Numbered from the stretch's first letter, positions 34,041-42,879 are shown. The stretch is DNA of 64,000 nucleotides from Candidatus Gastranaerophilales bacterium (GCA_944322945.1 CALUQN010000002.1:62001-126000); one strand, 5' to 3'. Notes: a model not told the origin generated them from the sequence alone. Made by a program: numbers and translations.

Positions 34041-34622
34041 TCAAAACCAGTCAATAAGTGATTTTTTATCCCCGAATTTGAAGTTGTACAGTTTTTCAAA
34101 GCTTTCGTTCGTCAAAAATTTGTAGCTGACATTATAGGCTAACGGTTCTTGAGGAATATTAAGCGATTTGTATTTTTCGGTTGGTATAATGCCGGTTTTT
34201 GTGTCAAAAACATTGGAATAGTTCAGACCTTCATAAGCACAGAACGGGATTTTGGGTTTTGCTTCTCCTTCGACAGTGTAGATAAGCCCGAAAGAGCGGC
34301 ATATTATTCCGCGGTGTTCGTAGACGGAACATTCGTTGTTAATCAGAAACGGGCACTGATACAAAAATTTGTCGCCGGTGTGATTTTTTTTAGCCTGTTT
34401 AATTTCCGCAATATTATTCAGAATTTTAAGCCGTGTTTCTTTAGGCAGTGATGTAAAACCTCGTATCAGGTAATCAAATTCTATCTGAGAAAAAGGATAT
34501 TCACCTTCCTGACAGCACTTTGCACAGCCTTTTTTACAGAACATGTAAGGCTTTTGCGCTTCAAAAAATTTTTGAAGTTTTTTATTTATAAAATCCAGAT
34601 ATATTAAATAATTTTCAAGCAT
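34041..34622 (-). CDS. YkgJ-family cysteine-cluster protein (copy 2)
   Basis: 193 residues from the ATG at 34622, which starts 1 bp after the upstream flavoprotein stop; the longer frame would overlap that gene. The cysteine pattern CKKGCAKCCQEGEYPFS and CPFLINNECSVYEHRGIICR matches copy 1 at 15247. It is co-transcribed with a flavodoxin-fold protein that itself has a cysteine cluster, which suggests a redox or metal-centre partnership (inference). Confidence 0.8.
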   Translation of the reverse strand: MLENYLIYLDFINKKLQKFFEAQKPYMFCKKGCAKCCQEGEYPFSQIEFDYLIRGFTSLPKETRLKILNNIAEIKQAKKNHTGDKFLYQCPFLINNECSVYEHRGIICRSFGLIYTVEGEAKPKIPFCAYEGLNYSNVFDTKTGIIPTEKYKSLNIPQEPLAYNVSYKFLTNESFEKLYNFKFGDKKSLIDWF

Positions 34623-34623
34623 A

Positions 34624-35250
34624 TTAATGAATAAAGTTTGTCCAAATTTTGTCTTCTTTAACCGGCGGAGTGATACCTGCGGCTTTGCCGGCTTCAATAC
34701 ATTTGAGCATCCACGCCATGTTGCCGCCGAGTATTCTCATAACCTGCAAGCCTTCCAAATCCTGTCTTACCTGTTCCGGCGTGTTGCCGTGAACCATATT
34801 CCAGTAGTTTGAAGAAACAACAGGCATATTATTTATAGTAAAATATTTGTTCAATACATCGATTGACGCGGTTGTTCCTGCGCGTCTTGCAGATGCAATT
34901 GCAGCAGCCGGTTTGTATTCAAAGTTTGCCTTGCCGGCGTAGAATGCTCTGTCTAATAGTGATAAAATTCTCCCGCTCGGGTGTGCGTAATATACCGGCG
35001 TTCCGAAAATAAATCCGTCAGAAGTTTTTGCTTTTTCAATAATTTCGTTGACAATATCGTCTTTGAAAACGCAGTGTCCGTCGTTTTTGCCGCAGCCTCC
35101 GCAGCCGATGCAGTCTCTTATCGGAGCGTTTCCTGTCTGGATTATTTCTGTTTCAATGTTTTCTGCGTTTAAAACTTTTTCGATTTCACTCAATGAAGTA
35201 TATGTGCAGCCGTTTTTGTTGCAGCTTCCGTTTATCATCAAAACTTTCAT
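34624..35250 (-). CDS. Flavodoxin-family NAD(P)H-dependent oxidoreductase / iron-sulfur flavoprotein-like
   Basis: 208 residues with a flavodoxin-like FMN fold: MKVLMINGSCNKNGCTYTSL is the phosphate loop and GFIFGTPVYYAHPSG the flavin loop. IRDCIGCGGCGKNDGHCVF is a compact cysteine cluster (CxxCxxC...C), as in iron-sulfur flavoproteins that bind a 4Fe-4S centre. It reduces an unknown acceptor. The YkgJ-type gene follows after 1 bp. Confidence 0.85.
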   Translation of the reverse strand: MKVLMINGSCNKNGCTYTSLSEIEKVLNAENIETEIIQTGNAPIRDCIGCGGCGKNDGHCVFKDDIVNEIIEKAKTSDGFIFGTPVYYAHPSGRILSLLDRAFYAGKANFEYKPAAAIASARRAGTTASIDVLNKYFTINNMPVVSSNYWNMVHGNTPEQVRQDLEGLQVMRILGGNMAWMLKCIEAGKAAGITPPVKEDKIWTNFIH

Positions 35251-35392
35251 TTCAAACTCACCTTTTTATGTTGTTATTATATCATACAGATTATATTTTG
35301 TTAATGTTTTGTAACATGGAGATTTAAAAAAAGGCAATTTTACAATGTAAATATACTTTATATACATGGGACGAAATGGGGATACCTGGAGT

Positions 35393-35848
35393 ATGAGTTA
35401 CGTTGGAATATACAATAGTTTCAATAATTATAATATAGGTCCGCAGTTTGGCGGGTTTTGCAGACCTTGCGTACCGCCAATGCCAATGCCTATGCCGATG
35501 CCAAGACCTATAGGACCTGTATTCGGGTATTGCAGACCGCCTGTACTTATCGGCGGCTGCTGTGTTAATCCATGGGCAGTCGGCGCAGGCATCGGTTTAG
35601 GGATGGGGCTTGGCATGGCTATGCCGGGAATTATCAAAGGTATCGGAGTTATCGGAAAAGGGCTCTGGAATGGTATAAAATGGGCCGGTAAAGGTATCTG
35701 GAACGGAATGAAGTGGCTTGGAAACGGTATCTGGAAAGGACTTAAATGGGCAGGAACAGGCATCTGGAACGGCTTAAAATGGGTTGGTAACGGAATTGCC
35801 AAAGCTGCTAAATGGGTTTGGAACGGGATTACCGGTTTATTTAAGTAG
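35393..35848 (+). CDS. Gly/Trp-rich protein with five tandem 11-residue repeats
   Basis: 151 residues from the ATG at 35393 (GGAG just upstream); an ATG at 35366 is possible but sits almost on the predicted transcription start. Three parts are visible: an aromatic/Cys-rich N-terminus (FCRPC, YCRPP, GGCC), a Gly/Met hydrophobic segment (GAGIGLGMGLGMAMPG), then five copies of an 11-residue unit such as GKGIWNGMKWL or GTGIWNGLKWV. The MPMPMPMPRP stretch is low complexity. The 11-residue period with Trp and Lys suggests a lipid-binding amphipathic helix. No family is recognised. Confidence 0.6.
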   Translation: MSYVGIYNSFNNYNIGPQFGGFCRPCVPPMPMPMPMPRPIGPVFGYCRPPVLIGGCCVNPWAVGAGIGLGMGLGMAMPGIIKGIGVIGKGLWNGIKWAGKGIWNGMKWLGNGIWKGLKWAGTGIWNGLKWVGNGIAKAAKWVWNGITGLFK

Positions 35849-35952
35849 TAAATCGGGATATTATTTCCAAAATGAATTTTACCGGATAAGAGGTTAAATA
35901 TTGCCGTGTAAGGCTATTTATTCAAATTTGAAACGTGATTATACTATCATTT

Positions 35953-36858
35953 ATGATAGAAAAATTTATAAACTTCTTTTTAAATTACAAAATACACATT
36001 TCAATATTATTTATCTTAGCTCTGGTTCTTTGGGGGCTGCATAATATGACACACAAGCATATTACTGCGGAATTTACCGAACTTGCGCCGTTTTCAAGAA
36101 ACATGCCTGTTTACTACAAGGGTTTTAAAGTCGGAAAATCCGTGAGTATCAAGCCCAACAAAAATTACACGGCAACGAGAATACGGCTGGTACTTTATCC
36201 TGCAGATTTAGTATTACCGGCAAATATTGTAGCAAGGGTAAAAAAACGCGACAAAGAATTTGACTACATAGAAATAGAATACCCGACAAGCCCGGCTATT
36301 AAAAAACTTAGGAGCGGCGATGTTATAGAGGGCAGGACATCTATTGACTTTAAAGATATTCTCCAGCAGCAGGCGGATTCCGGTGCGCTCGATGAAGTCG
36401 GCGGGAAACTCTCGGATGTTTTGGACAGCGTAAAACAGACCAGCGATGCGCTCACGGGGCTTTTCGAGATTTTGCAGGAGACTGTTGCGCAAAACCAGAA
36501 AAATCTACAAACGACAACTACAAATCTTGCACAGATGTCAAAAAATGTTAATAATCTCACATACAAAGTAGACGATTCACTTACACAAAAGCAGCTCAAA
36601 AATATCGCTAACCGCTTGAGTCTCACAAGTAATAATCTTGAAAGAACAACAAGAAATCTTGAAAATATTACCAAAAATATTGACAATTCTACAAAATCTC
36701 TCAATCAAACAATGAACGGTATATCCGCCTCCGTAGAAAACGTCAGCGGAATAACCTGCGATGTCAGAAAAATTACTTACGGATTGTCAAATACAATGCA
36801 AAAGAATTTTTCAGGCTTTCGTCTGCTATTCGGCAAAGCTATCAGCCCCACTAACTAA
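35953..36858 (+). CDS. MlaD/MCE-domain lipid-transport protein
   Basis: 301 residues from the ATG at 35953; a GTG at 35935 is also possible, and neither has a clear ribosome site. One N-terminal membrane anchor (about 13-32) is followed by an MCE domain (VYYKGFKVGKSVSIKPNKN) and a long Asn/Thr-rich coiled region (about 140-280). MCE proteins form hexameric tunnels that move lipids between inner and outer membranes. No ABC partner genes (mlaE, mlaF) are adjacent, so it may work with ones elsewhere. Confidence 0.85.
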   Translation: MIEKFINFFLNYKIHISILFILALVLWGLHNMTHKHITAEFTELAPFSRNMPVYYKGFKVGKSVSIKPNKNYTATRIRLVLYPADLVLPANIVARVKKRDKEFDYIEIEYPTSPAIKKLRSGDVIEGRTSIDFKDILQQQADSGALDEVGGKLSDVLDSVKQTSDALTGLFEILQETVAQNQKNLQTTTTNLAQMSKNVNNLTYKVDDSLTQKQLKNIANRLSLTSNNLERTTRNLENITKNIDNSTKSLNQTMNGISASVENVSGITCDVRKITYGLSNTMQKNFSGFRLLFGKAISPTN

Positions 36859-37362
36859 GCTATATAATCAAGCCGTTTTTTCTGTTTAACATCCTAATCA
36901 CGGGAATTTCAGTTTGCGAAAATAATGTTGATGCAAACATTATGTTTGCTGTCATTCTGAGCAAAGCGAAGAATCTCAATAAAAAAGAGATTCTTCACCC
37001 CTGAAATGTCGTCGGGTTCAGAATGACGACGGGGCATATTTTTCCCTCTCCCGATTTGGAGAGGGCAGAAGCCGTGCGAAACATCAGTGAGCTACGGCTT
37101 CGGGTGAGGGGGACGTCAATCATTGACAGCTCATATCTCACCCCCTCCCCCTCTCCTACTTAGGAGAGGGGAATAGTCGCTAATCTCTTACGGGCATTAT
37201 AAAAGCCGCCTATTAAAAGACTTTCAAAATTTCATGAACATATACAAAAGGCGATATTTCAGTCTGCGGAAATAATGTTGATGCAAACATCATGTTTGCT
37301 GACACTGTGAACTTAGTTTGGCTATGCTATATAGTCAAGCCGTTTTTTCTGTTTAACATCCT
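36859..37362. repeat. Repeat insertion flanked by a 37-bp direct repeat of a gene end
   Basis: 36859-36895 and 37326-37362 are identical except for one base. The right copy is the 3' coding end of the SprA-family gene, so the left copy is a duplicated gene end. Between them lie intergenic modules: two copies of GATGCAAACATNATGTTTGC (36931 and 37271), a CATTCTGAG module, GAGAGGG palindromes with GTGAGCTACGG, and an arm matching the 4240-4312 module in inverted form. Confidence 0.75.
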
Positions 37363-37741
37363 CAGCTTGGGAGCGGATACTACGAGCCTGCGTGGCAACC
37401 CTGAAATCCTGATCTGAAGGATCCGACGGCGCCATTGCTGCTCTTACAACCGTATTTGCATCATTAATAGTTTTCTGCGGATTTTCAACGTCCAGAACCG
37501 GCATCATAATAGCAACATGCCCGCCTACAGGAATTCCGTCCTCATTTGTCTCAATAATAATGGCACCTGCCAAAGGTCCGCCTGCAGCTTTGTGGGCACT
37601 CTCGTGTACAAAAATATCGTGATAATTTTTGTCAATCAACGCTTTCCGATTTTCCTCGCGCTGCTGATTGAGACTCTGCACCGCCTGTGTTCTCACTATA
37701 GGATTGGAAGCATAATTTATTGCACTAACACCACTGACCAT
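37322..37741 (-). CDS. SprA-family putative metalloprotease-like protein
   Basis: 139 residues resembling the short SprA-related family (putative metalloprotease, PF12118 type). HDIFVHESAHKAAGG is the HExxH-like core, AGAIIIETNEDGIPVGGHVAI the central sheet, and VVRAAMAPSDPSDQDFRVAT the typical C-terminal block. Start MVSGVSAINYASNPIVRTQA. Protease activity is predicted, not shown. Its last 12 codons are duplicated 430 bp downstream by a repeat insertion. Confidence 0.75.
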   Translation of the reverse strand: MVSGVSAINYASNPIVRTQAVQSLNQQREENRKALIDKNYHDIFVHESAHKAAGGPLAGAIIIETNEDGIPVGGHVAIMMPVLDVENPQKTINDANTVVRAAMAPSDPSDQDFRVATQARSIRSQAEDVKQKKRLDYIA

Positions 37742-37812
37742 AAATTACTCCTAACTCTTTCACCTGCTATTATTGTAGCAGATTTCCTAAAAAATTTCAA
37801 CCCTTTTTAAAT

Positions 37813-37960
37813 GGGACTTATGTAGCAAATTCTGTAGATACCATTAAAAGCCCGTCATTCTGAGGGCTTTAGCCCGAAGAATCTCTTTTTATTCAGATAC
37901 TTCGCTAACGCTCAGTATGACACAGTTTTAAAAATTTTAGCGGAATTGCTATATAAGTCC
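37813..37960. repeat. 148-bp miniature element with near-perfect terminal inverted repeats
   Basis: Left end GGGACTTATGTAGCAAATTC; right end reads GGACTTATATAGCAATTCC on the other strand. The core is CATTCTGAGGGCTTTAGCCC, AAGAATCTC and CAGATACTTCGC, shared with 48842-49023. No coding capacity: a non-autonomous mobile element by structure. Confidence 0.7.
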
Positions 37961-37962
37961 TT

Positions 37963-38244
37963 TTAAATAAATTCTAAATTTTTCGTAATAAAAGGATTTA
38001 TAAAATTACAGCCTGCGGCTTTTGAGGTTTTGCATTTTATCTTTCCGGCAGGGAATTTGCCGGAGTGGTAAACAGATGTGAGTACAGCAACCTTTGCCGC
38101 ATCAAACATATTCATTGAAGATAAGTCCACTGTTATATCAGGCGAATTAACCCCCGCGAGAGATTTTTTAACCTTTGCTGATATATCCTCTGACTTTGCT
38201 ATTTTAAATTCAATATAATTTGACCCTGATATTTTTCTTCTCAT
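37963..38244 (-). CDS. Small protein with possible STAS-like fold
   Basis: 93 residues, not firmly recognised. ITVDLSSMNMFDAAKVAVLT followed by SVYHSGKFPAGKIKC recalls the conserved strand-loop-helix of STAS domains (anti-sigma antagonists), though the usual phosphorylated Ser position is not certain. The 3' end touches a miniature repeat. No operon partner on its strand. Confidence 0.5.
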   Translation of the reverse strand: MRRKISGSNYIEFKIAKSEDISAKVKKSLAGVNSPDITVDLSSMNMFDAAKVAVLTSVYHSGKFPAGKIKCKTSKAAGCNFINPFITKNLEFI

Positions 38245-38349
38245 ATACGGGATAACGAATAACTGATAAAAAAATTTAATTATTTTGCAACATATCGTAC
38301 TTTTAAAGGATATTTATAGTATAATGAAAAGAAAAGCGGGAGTTACTAT

Positions 38350-39324
38350 ATGATTATGGACACAAAAAGTATCATTAATCTGGCAAAAGATGTGCTGAAG
38401 ATTGAAGCGGATTCAATTATGAAGCTGATAGACAGGATTGGCGAAGATTTTGACAAAGCAGTCGAGATGCTCTACCAAAGCAAAGGCAGAGTAATCGTGA
38501 CCGGTATGGGAAAATCAGGACTTATCGGCAAAAAAATAGCGGCAACCCTGACCTCAACAGGCACTCCGTCATACTTTCTCCATCCGGCAGAAAGCACCCA
38601 CGGCGATTCCGGGATTATTACAAGAGATGATGTAGTGATTGCAATCTCAAACAGCGGCGAAACTCAGGAACTTTTAAACCTTTTGCCTCTGATTAAACGT
38701 TTTGGCGTCAAAATGATAGGTATGACCGGAAACCTCAATTCAACCCTTGCGAAAGCAAGCGATGTGGTACTTGATATTTCCGTTGAAAAAGAAGCCTGCC
38801 CGCTAAATAAAGCGCCAACCGCGAGCACAACGGTAACCCTTGCTATGGGTGATGCACTTGCTGTGTGTTTGTTAGAAAAAAGAGGATTTACAAAAGAAGA
38901 TTTTCTTATTTTTCATCCGTCAGGCGCGCTCGGTAAAGGCTTTACTTTCCGTGTAAAAGATTTGATGATAACAGGCGACAGGCTGCCTGTGGTCAACGAA
39001 AACGAAGACTTTACGGAAGTTATTGAAATAATTTCCAAATACAAGCTCGGTATGGCAATGCTGGTCAATTACAACGGCGACCTGACAGGGATTTTAACAG
39101 ACGGTGATATCAGAAGAACTCTCATAAAACACCCGAATGTCCAAAACCTCAAGGTTAAAGATGTTATGACCATAAATCCGAAAGTAATTTCCGCGGAAGA
39201 TTACGGCGCAAGCGCGCTGCATTTGATGGAAAAATATTCAATTACTGCTCTTGCGGTTATTGACAATAAAAAGCCTATCGGTGTAATACACATTCACGAC
39301 TTATTGAAAGCAGGGATAGCATAA
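38350..39324 (+). CDS. kdsD: Arabinose-5-phosphate isomerase KdsD/KpsF
   Basis: 324 residues. It converts ribulose-5-phosphate to arabinose-5-phosphate, the precursor of Kdo in lipopolysaccharide. An N-terminal SIS domain (VTGMGKSGLIGKKIAATLTS; HPAESTHGDSGII) is followed by two CBS domains (from about 210). CGGGAG precedes the start, and TATAAT lies about 30 bp upstream. It overlaps kdsC by one base, so the two Kdo genes are one operon. Confidence 0.95.
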   Translation: MIMDTKSIINLAKDVLKIEADSIMKLIDRIGEDFDKAVEMLYQSKGRVIVTGMGKSGLIGKKIAATLTSTGTPSYFLHPAESTHGDSGIITRDDVVIAISNSGETQELLNLLPLIKRFGVKMIGMTGNLNSTLAKASDVVLDISVEKEACPLNKAPTASTTVTLAMGDALAVCLLEKRGFTKEDFLIFHPSGALGKGFTFRVKDLMITGDRLPVVNENEDFTEVIEIISKYKLGMAMLVNYNGDLTGILTDGDIRRTLIKHPNVQNLKVKDVMTINPKVISAEDYGASALHLMEKYSITALAVIDNKKPIGVIHIHDLLKAGIA

Positions 39325-39860
39325 TGAATAGAGAAGAGTTAACAGAAAAAGCAAAAAAAATTAAATTGATGGCATTTGACGTTGACGGCGTAATGACGGA
39401 CGGCAGCATAACTTACGACGAAAACGGGGTTGAATATAAAACATTTAATGCAAAAGACGGACACGGACTTGTCAGAATGGCACAATCCGGATTTGTAACC
39501 GCAATAATTACGGCAAGAAATAATGGAACGGTTACCCACCGCGCAGAAAATCTCAACATAACAGAATTGTGTCAGGGACAAAAATACAAACTTCCGGCAC
39601 TTGATGCTTTGAAAGAAAAATACAATCTTTCTTATGACGAAATTTCTTATATGGGAGACGATCTTCCGGATGTGTGCGTGCTGGAAAAAGTCGGTCTTGC
39701 CTGCTGTCCGGCTGACGCGGTTGAAGAGGTAAAAGCGCTATGTAATTTTATCTCGACAAAAGAAGGCGGCAGAGGGGCTGTCAGAGAGCTGTGCGACTTT
39801 GTTCTTGACGCGCAGGGAATAAAAAAAGAATACATAATTTGTGAAGGCAAAAACAGATAA
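39324..39860 (+). CDS. kdsC: Kdo-8-phosphate phosphatase KdsC
   Basis: 178 residues, a HAD-family phosphatase that removes phosphate from Kdo-8-phosphate. The nucleophile D19 and general acid D21 lie in MAFDVDGVMTDG, and the later motif is YMGDDLPDVCVL. Paired with kdsD, it shows the cell makes Kdo and therefore an LPS-type outer membrane. Confidence 0.95.
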   Translation: MNREELTEKAKKIKLMAFDVDGVMTDGSITYDENGVEYKTFNAKDGHGLVRMAQSGFVTAIITARNNGTVTHRAENLNITELCQGQKYKLPALDALKEKYNLSYDEISYMGDDLPDVCVLEKVGLACCPADAVEEVKALCNFISTKEGGRGAVRELCDFVLDAQGIKKEYIICEGKNR

Positions 39861-39889
39861 GATAAAGAGTAACATAGGAGCAATAACTA

Positions 39890-40252
39890 ATGTACGAAAT
39901 AAAAACACAGGCATTTTTTGCTGCGGCGCATCATCTTTTGAATTACGAGGGTGAATGCGAGAACCAGCACGGACATAACTGGATGGTAGAAGCTTATGTA
40001 AAAGGCGAAACCCTTGACAAAAGCAACATCCTGATAGATTACAAAGTATTGAAAAGGGAGCTGAATGCAGTCCTTGACCTGCTTGATCATAAAGATATCA
40101 ATGACCTGCCTGAATTTAAGGGTGAAAGTCCGTCCAGCGAAATGATTTCAGCTTTCATTTACCATAAATTGAAAGAAAAAATCGTGCAGCTGAGCAAAAT
40201 TACAGTCTGGGAAACTCAGACATCTTGCTGCAGCTATTATGAAGAAGAGTAG
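39890..40252 (+). CDS. queD: 6-carboxytetrahydropterin synthase family protein (QueD/PTPS)
   Basis: 120 residues. QueD makes 6-carboxy-tetrahydropterin from dihydroneopterin triphosphate on the route to queuosine. Zinc ligands H15, H27 and H29 and catalytic C23 are seen in AAAHHLLNYEGECENQHGHN. DHKDINDLPEF and SEMISAFIYHKL are further family blocks, and the end has ITVWETQTSCCSYY with the conserved Glu. It lies in an apparent operon behind kdsC (29-bp gap). No other queuosine genes are seen here. Confidence 0.88.
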   Translation: MYEIKTQAFFAAAHHLLNYEGECENQHGHNWMVEAYVKGETLDKSNILIDYKVLKRELNAVLDLLDHKDINDLPEFKGESPSSEMISAFIYHKLKEKIVQLSKITVWETQTSCCSYYEEE

Positions 40253-40267
40253 AAGAGGTTAAAATAA

Positions 40268-41107
40268 ATGAATTTAATACAGGCAATATTAATGGGGATT
40301 GTGCAGGGATTGAGTGAATTTTTGCCTATATCAAGCTCAGCACACCTTGTATTTACATCGAATTTTTACAAGGTTTTTAAAGGTATAGAAATAGTACAAC
40401 ACTCAAACGAAGAAGTCTTTTTTGACATAATGCTCCACTTTGGAACTTTGATTGCGGTCTTGATATTTTTCAGAAAAGACATTGCCGCAATTATAAAAGC
40501 ATTGTGGGAAGGTGTTAAAACAAAAGACTTTTCAAACCGTGAGGCAAAACTCGGATTATATATAATAATAGGAACAATAATAACGATAATACTTGCGCTT
40601 CCGATGCAGGGATTTGCGGAAAAACTGGTGTTCTCGCCGGAAATCGTAGGATTGCTGCTGGTTGCAACAGGGATTTTACTTTTTGGAGCTGAATATTTTT
40701 CAAACCATCATCAGAAAAATAATGAAATGACCCTGAAAAATTCAATCCTTATTGGTTTGGCACAGGGGCTTGCCGTACTTCCGGGGTTATCCCGTTCCGG
40801 CTGGACAATTGCAACAGGTCTGTTTTCGGGATTAGACAGGGTGACTGCTGCCAGGTACTCATTCCTGTTGAGTATACCGATAATCCTAGGAGCTTCAATG
40901 CTTTATCCTGTCATAAAAATTGACCTGCATGAAGCGCTCACTTACAACTGGATTGCAATTCTCTGGGGCACTATAGCTTCCGGCATGGTCGGGTATTTGT
41001 GTATAAAATATTTTATGAAATTTCTTGCGAAATTTTCACTTGCAATATTCGGCTATTACTGCGTAATTGCAGGGTTACTCACGGCTGTATTCTTTTATCT
41101 TAATTAA
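40268..41107 (+). CDS. uppP: Undecaprenyl-diphosphatase UppP (BacA)
   Basis: 279 residues. This integral membrane phosphatase recycles undecaprenyl pyrophosphate, the lipid carrier for peptidoglycan and LPS sugars. Active-site blocks are GLSEFLPISSSAHLVF (residues 14-29) and LPGLSRSGWTIATGL. It is last of kdsD-kdsC-queD-uppP, a cell-envelope operon, and its stop overlaps the convergent TPR gene by 4 bp. Confidence 0.96.
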   Translation: MNLIQAILMGIVQGLSEFLPISSSAHLVFTSNFYKVFKGIEIVQHSNEEVFFDIMLHFGTLIAVLIFFRKDIAAIIKALWEGVKTKDFSNREAKLGLYIIIGTIITIILALPMQGFAEKLVFSPEIVGLLLVATGILLFGAEYFSNHHQKNNEMTLKNSILIGLAQGLAVLPGLSRSGWTIATGLFSGLDRVTAARYSFLLSIPIILGASMLYPVIKIDLHEALTYNWIAILWGTIASGMVGYLCIKYFMKFLAKFSLAIFGYYCVIAGLLTAVFFYLN

Positions 41108-42651
41108 ACAGTAGTCAGAGTATCAGCCTTTTCAAACATTTTTTTAGCCTCGGCAGCCTTGCCGAGGTTTTGAAATGCACAGCCTTTGAGATAAAAAGCT
41201 TCGGCATTGCTTCTGTCAAGCATAATTGCCTGATTTGAATATTCAAGACATTCATGCCACATCTCAAGCTGTGAATAACAGTATGCCGCCGCAACATAAT
41301 TAGACGCATTGGCACTGTCTATTGCAAGCAGTTTTTTGTACAGAACAACAGCTTTTTTAGGCTCCCCGAGCATAGTCAAAGCCTGCGCTTTGTAGTAAAT
41401 CAATACAGGATTATCCTTATTCAGCATCAGACCGGTATTTGCATATTCCAAAAGTTTTTTGTAATTTTCAACAAGCGCATAGCATTCACAAATATCTTCA
41501 AAATTTTCAGGAGCCGTCGGATCCATTTTTATCACGCGTTGAAAAGCTTCAATCGCCGGCGTGTACTGCCCGAACCTTGAAAGTATAAAGCCTTTCAGAT
41601 AATATGCGTAAGAATCATCAGGATTAACAGCAATTGCAATATTGGCGTATTTTAAAGCTTTGTTGTAGTCTTTGAGGTTTGTATAAAGATACGAGCATCT
41701 TGTATAAAATTCACTGACTCCTGAATTTGCTTCAATAGCTTTCATGCAAGATTCAAGCGCAGCTTCGGTTTTATCCATATCCGTCAAAATCTGGCACTTC
41801 ATAAAATTATTTGCCGCAGTATCTTTATTAAATATAAGTGCCTGATTAACATACTCAAGCGCCTTATGATATTTTTTCATATTGTAAGCTGCAAGCGCCA
41901 TGCCGCCATAAATAAGTTCATCCTGAAATCCGTGTGCAACACATTTTTTCAAAGTTTTGAGCAAATTTCCGTTTTTGTTCATTGCGACATAAATCTTTGC
42001 GAGCTGATAGTAAACGTCATAGTCGTCATCATAAATTTTGACGGCAATCTGGGCATGTTTGAGTGCATTTTTGTAGTCACCGAGCATAAAATATAAATCC
42101 GCGAGCTGCAAATTCATGTCATACACGTTGCTATACCCCAGCTCACCGGCTTTCAGCATATTTTCAAGCCCCTTTTCATATTCTTCCAGATTATAATAAA
42201 CGCATGCTTTTGTATAATAAAAATCAGCAGATTCGCATTCTAAATTTTCAAGCCTTTTTAAGAGTTTGTCGCGTTCTTTGTATTTTCCGCAAGTGCTGAA
42301 AAGAGAGATTAAAATCCTTAGAATAATGTAGTTGTCCCCGCAGAATTTTAAGGTTTTGCGGGCGTATTTGAGAGCGTTTTTTGTGTCATCAAGAAACACA
42401 TACGCATAAGCAGCGCGTGCAAGACCGTAAGCATAATCCGGCTGCAATTTTACGGATTTTAACGCTTCATCAAGCGCGTAATCTAATCTGTCCGTCCTCA
42501 AATAAACTTTTGAAAGATAGGCGCGAAGTTTTGCCTCATTTTCGTCCGGTTCTTTGAGTTTTTCAAGCAGATATTTTTCAGCCTCAGCCTCATTTTGAGT
42601 GCCTAAAATCATTTTTGCCGTATCGTATGTGTCATTTATATTGTCGTACAT
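41104..42651 (-). CDS. Large tetratricopeptide-repeat protein
   Basis: 515 residues from the ATG at 42651, with GAGAG 5 nt before it; a GTG two codons earlier is possible. Almost the whole protein is TPR repeats (for example AYYLKGFILSRFGQYTPAIE, FYLKGCAFQNLGKAAEAKKM), about a dozen in all, forming a superhelical protein-binding scaffold. No signal peptide or membrane segment, so likely cytoplasmic. Its promoter is a perfect match to the sigma-28 consensus, hinting at a motility- or chemotaxis-linked role (inference). Confidence 0.85.
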   Translation of the reverse strand: MYDNINDTYDTAKMILGTQNEAEAEKYLLEKLKEPDENEAKLRAYLSKVYLRTDRLDYALDEALKSVKLQPDYAYGLARAAYAYVFLDDTKNALKYARKTLKFCGDNYIILRILISLFSTCGKYKERDKLLKRLENLECESADFYYTKACVYYNLEEYEKGLENMLKAGELGYSNVYDMNLQLADLYFMLGDYKNALKHAQIAVKIYDDDYDVYYQLAKIYVAMNKNGNLLKTLKKCVAHGFQDELIYGGMALAAYNMKKYHKALEYVNQALIFNKDTAANNFMKCQILTDMDKTEAALESCMKAIEANSGVSEFYTRCSYLYTNLKDYNKALKYANIAIAVNPDDSYAYYLKGFILSRFGQYTPAIEAFQRVIKMDPTAPENFEDICECYALVENYKKLLEYANTGLMLNKDNPVLIYYKAQALTMLGEPKKAVVLYKKLLAIDSANASNYVAAAYCYSQLEMWHECLEYSNQAIMLDRSNAEAFYLKGCAFQNLGKAAEAKKMFEKADTLTTV

Positions 42652-42672
42652 GCACACTCTCTTTCATATCTA

Positions 42673-42699
42673 TTATCGGCAAAAAATTTAAAAACTTTA
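42673..42699 (-). promoter_or_regulatory. Perfect sigma-28 (FliA) consensus promoter of the TPR gene
   Basis: On the minus strand: TAAAGTTT (42699-42692), exactly 11 bp, GCCGATAA (42680-42673). This equals the E. coli FliA consensus at all 16 positions. It lies 21 bp before the ATG at 42651. Confidence 0.75.
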
Positions 42700-42879
42700 A
42701 TGTAAAATTTTTTATTTTTGTATTATAATTTAATTGCAAATGTAAAGTGTTAAAGAATTAATCGTTTTCAGACATTTGGGGTTTAAAAATTTTGTAAAAA
42801 AATGTTAACTTCTGTATTACATTTGGCAAAAAAAATCTTTTACGGATTTTGAAATAACAGACTTGTATGTGGAGTAGAA

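Noticed and set aside
34623-34697. N-terminal extension of the second YkgJ protein
   Set aside because: It would overlap the flavoprotein gene by 74 bp, and the extra residues have no counterpart in the paralogue.
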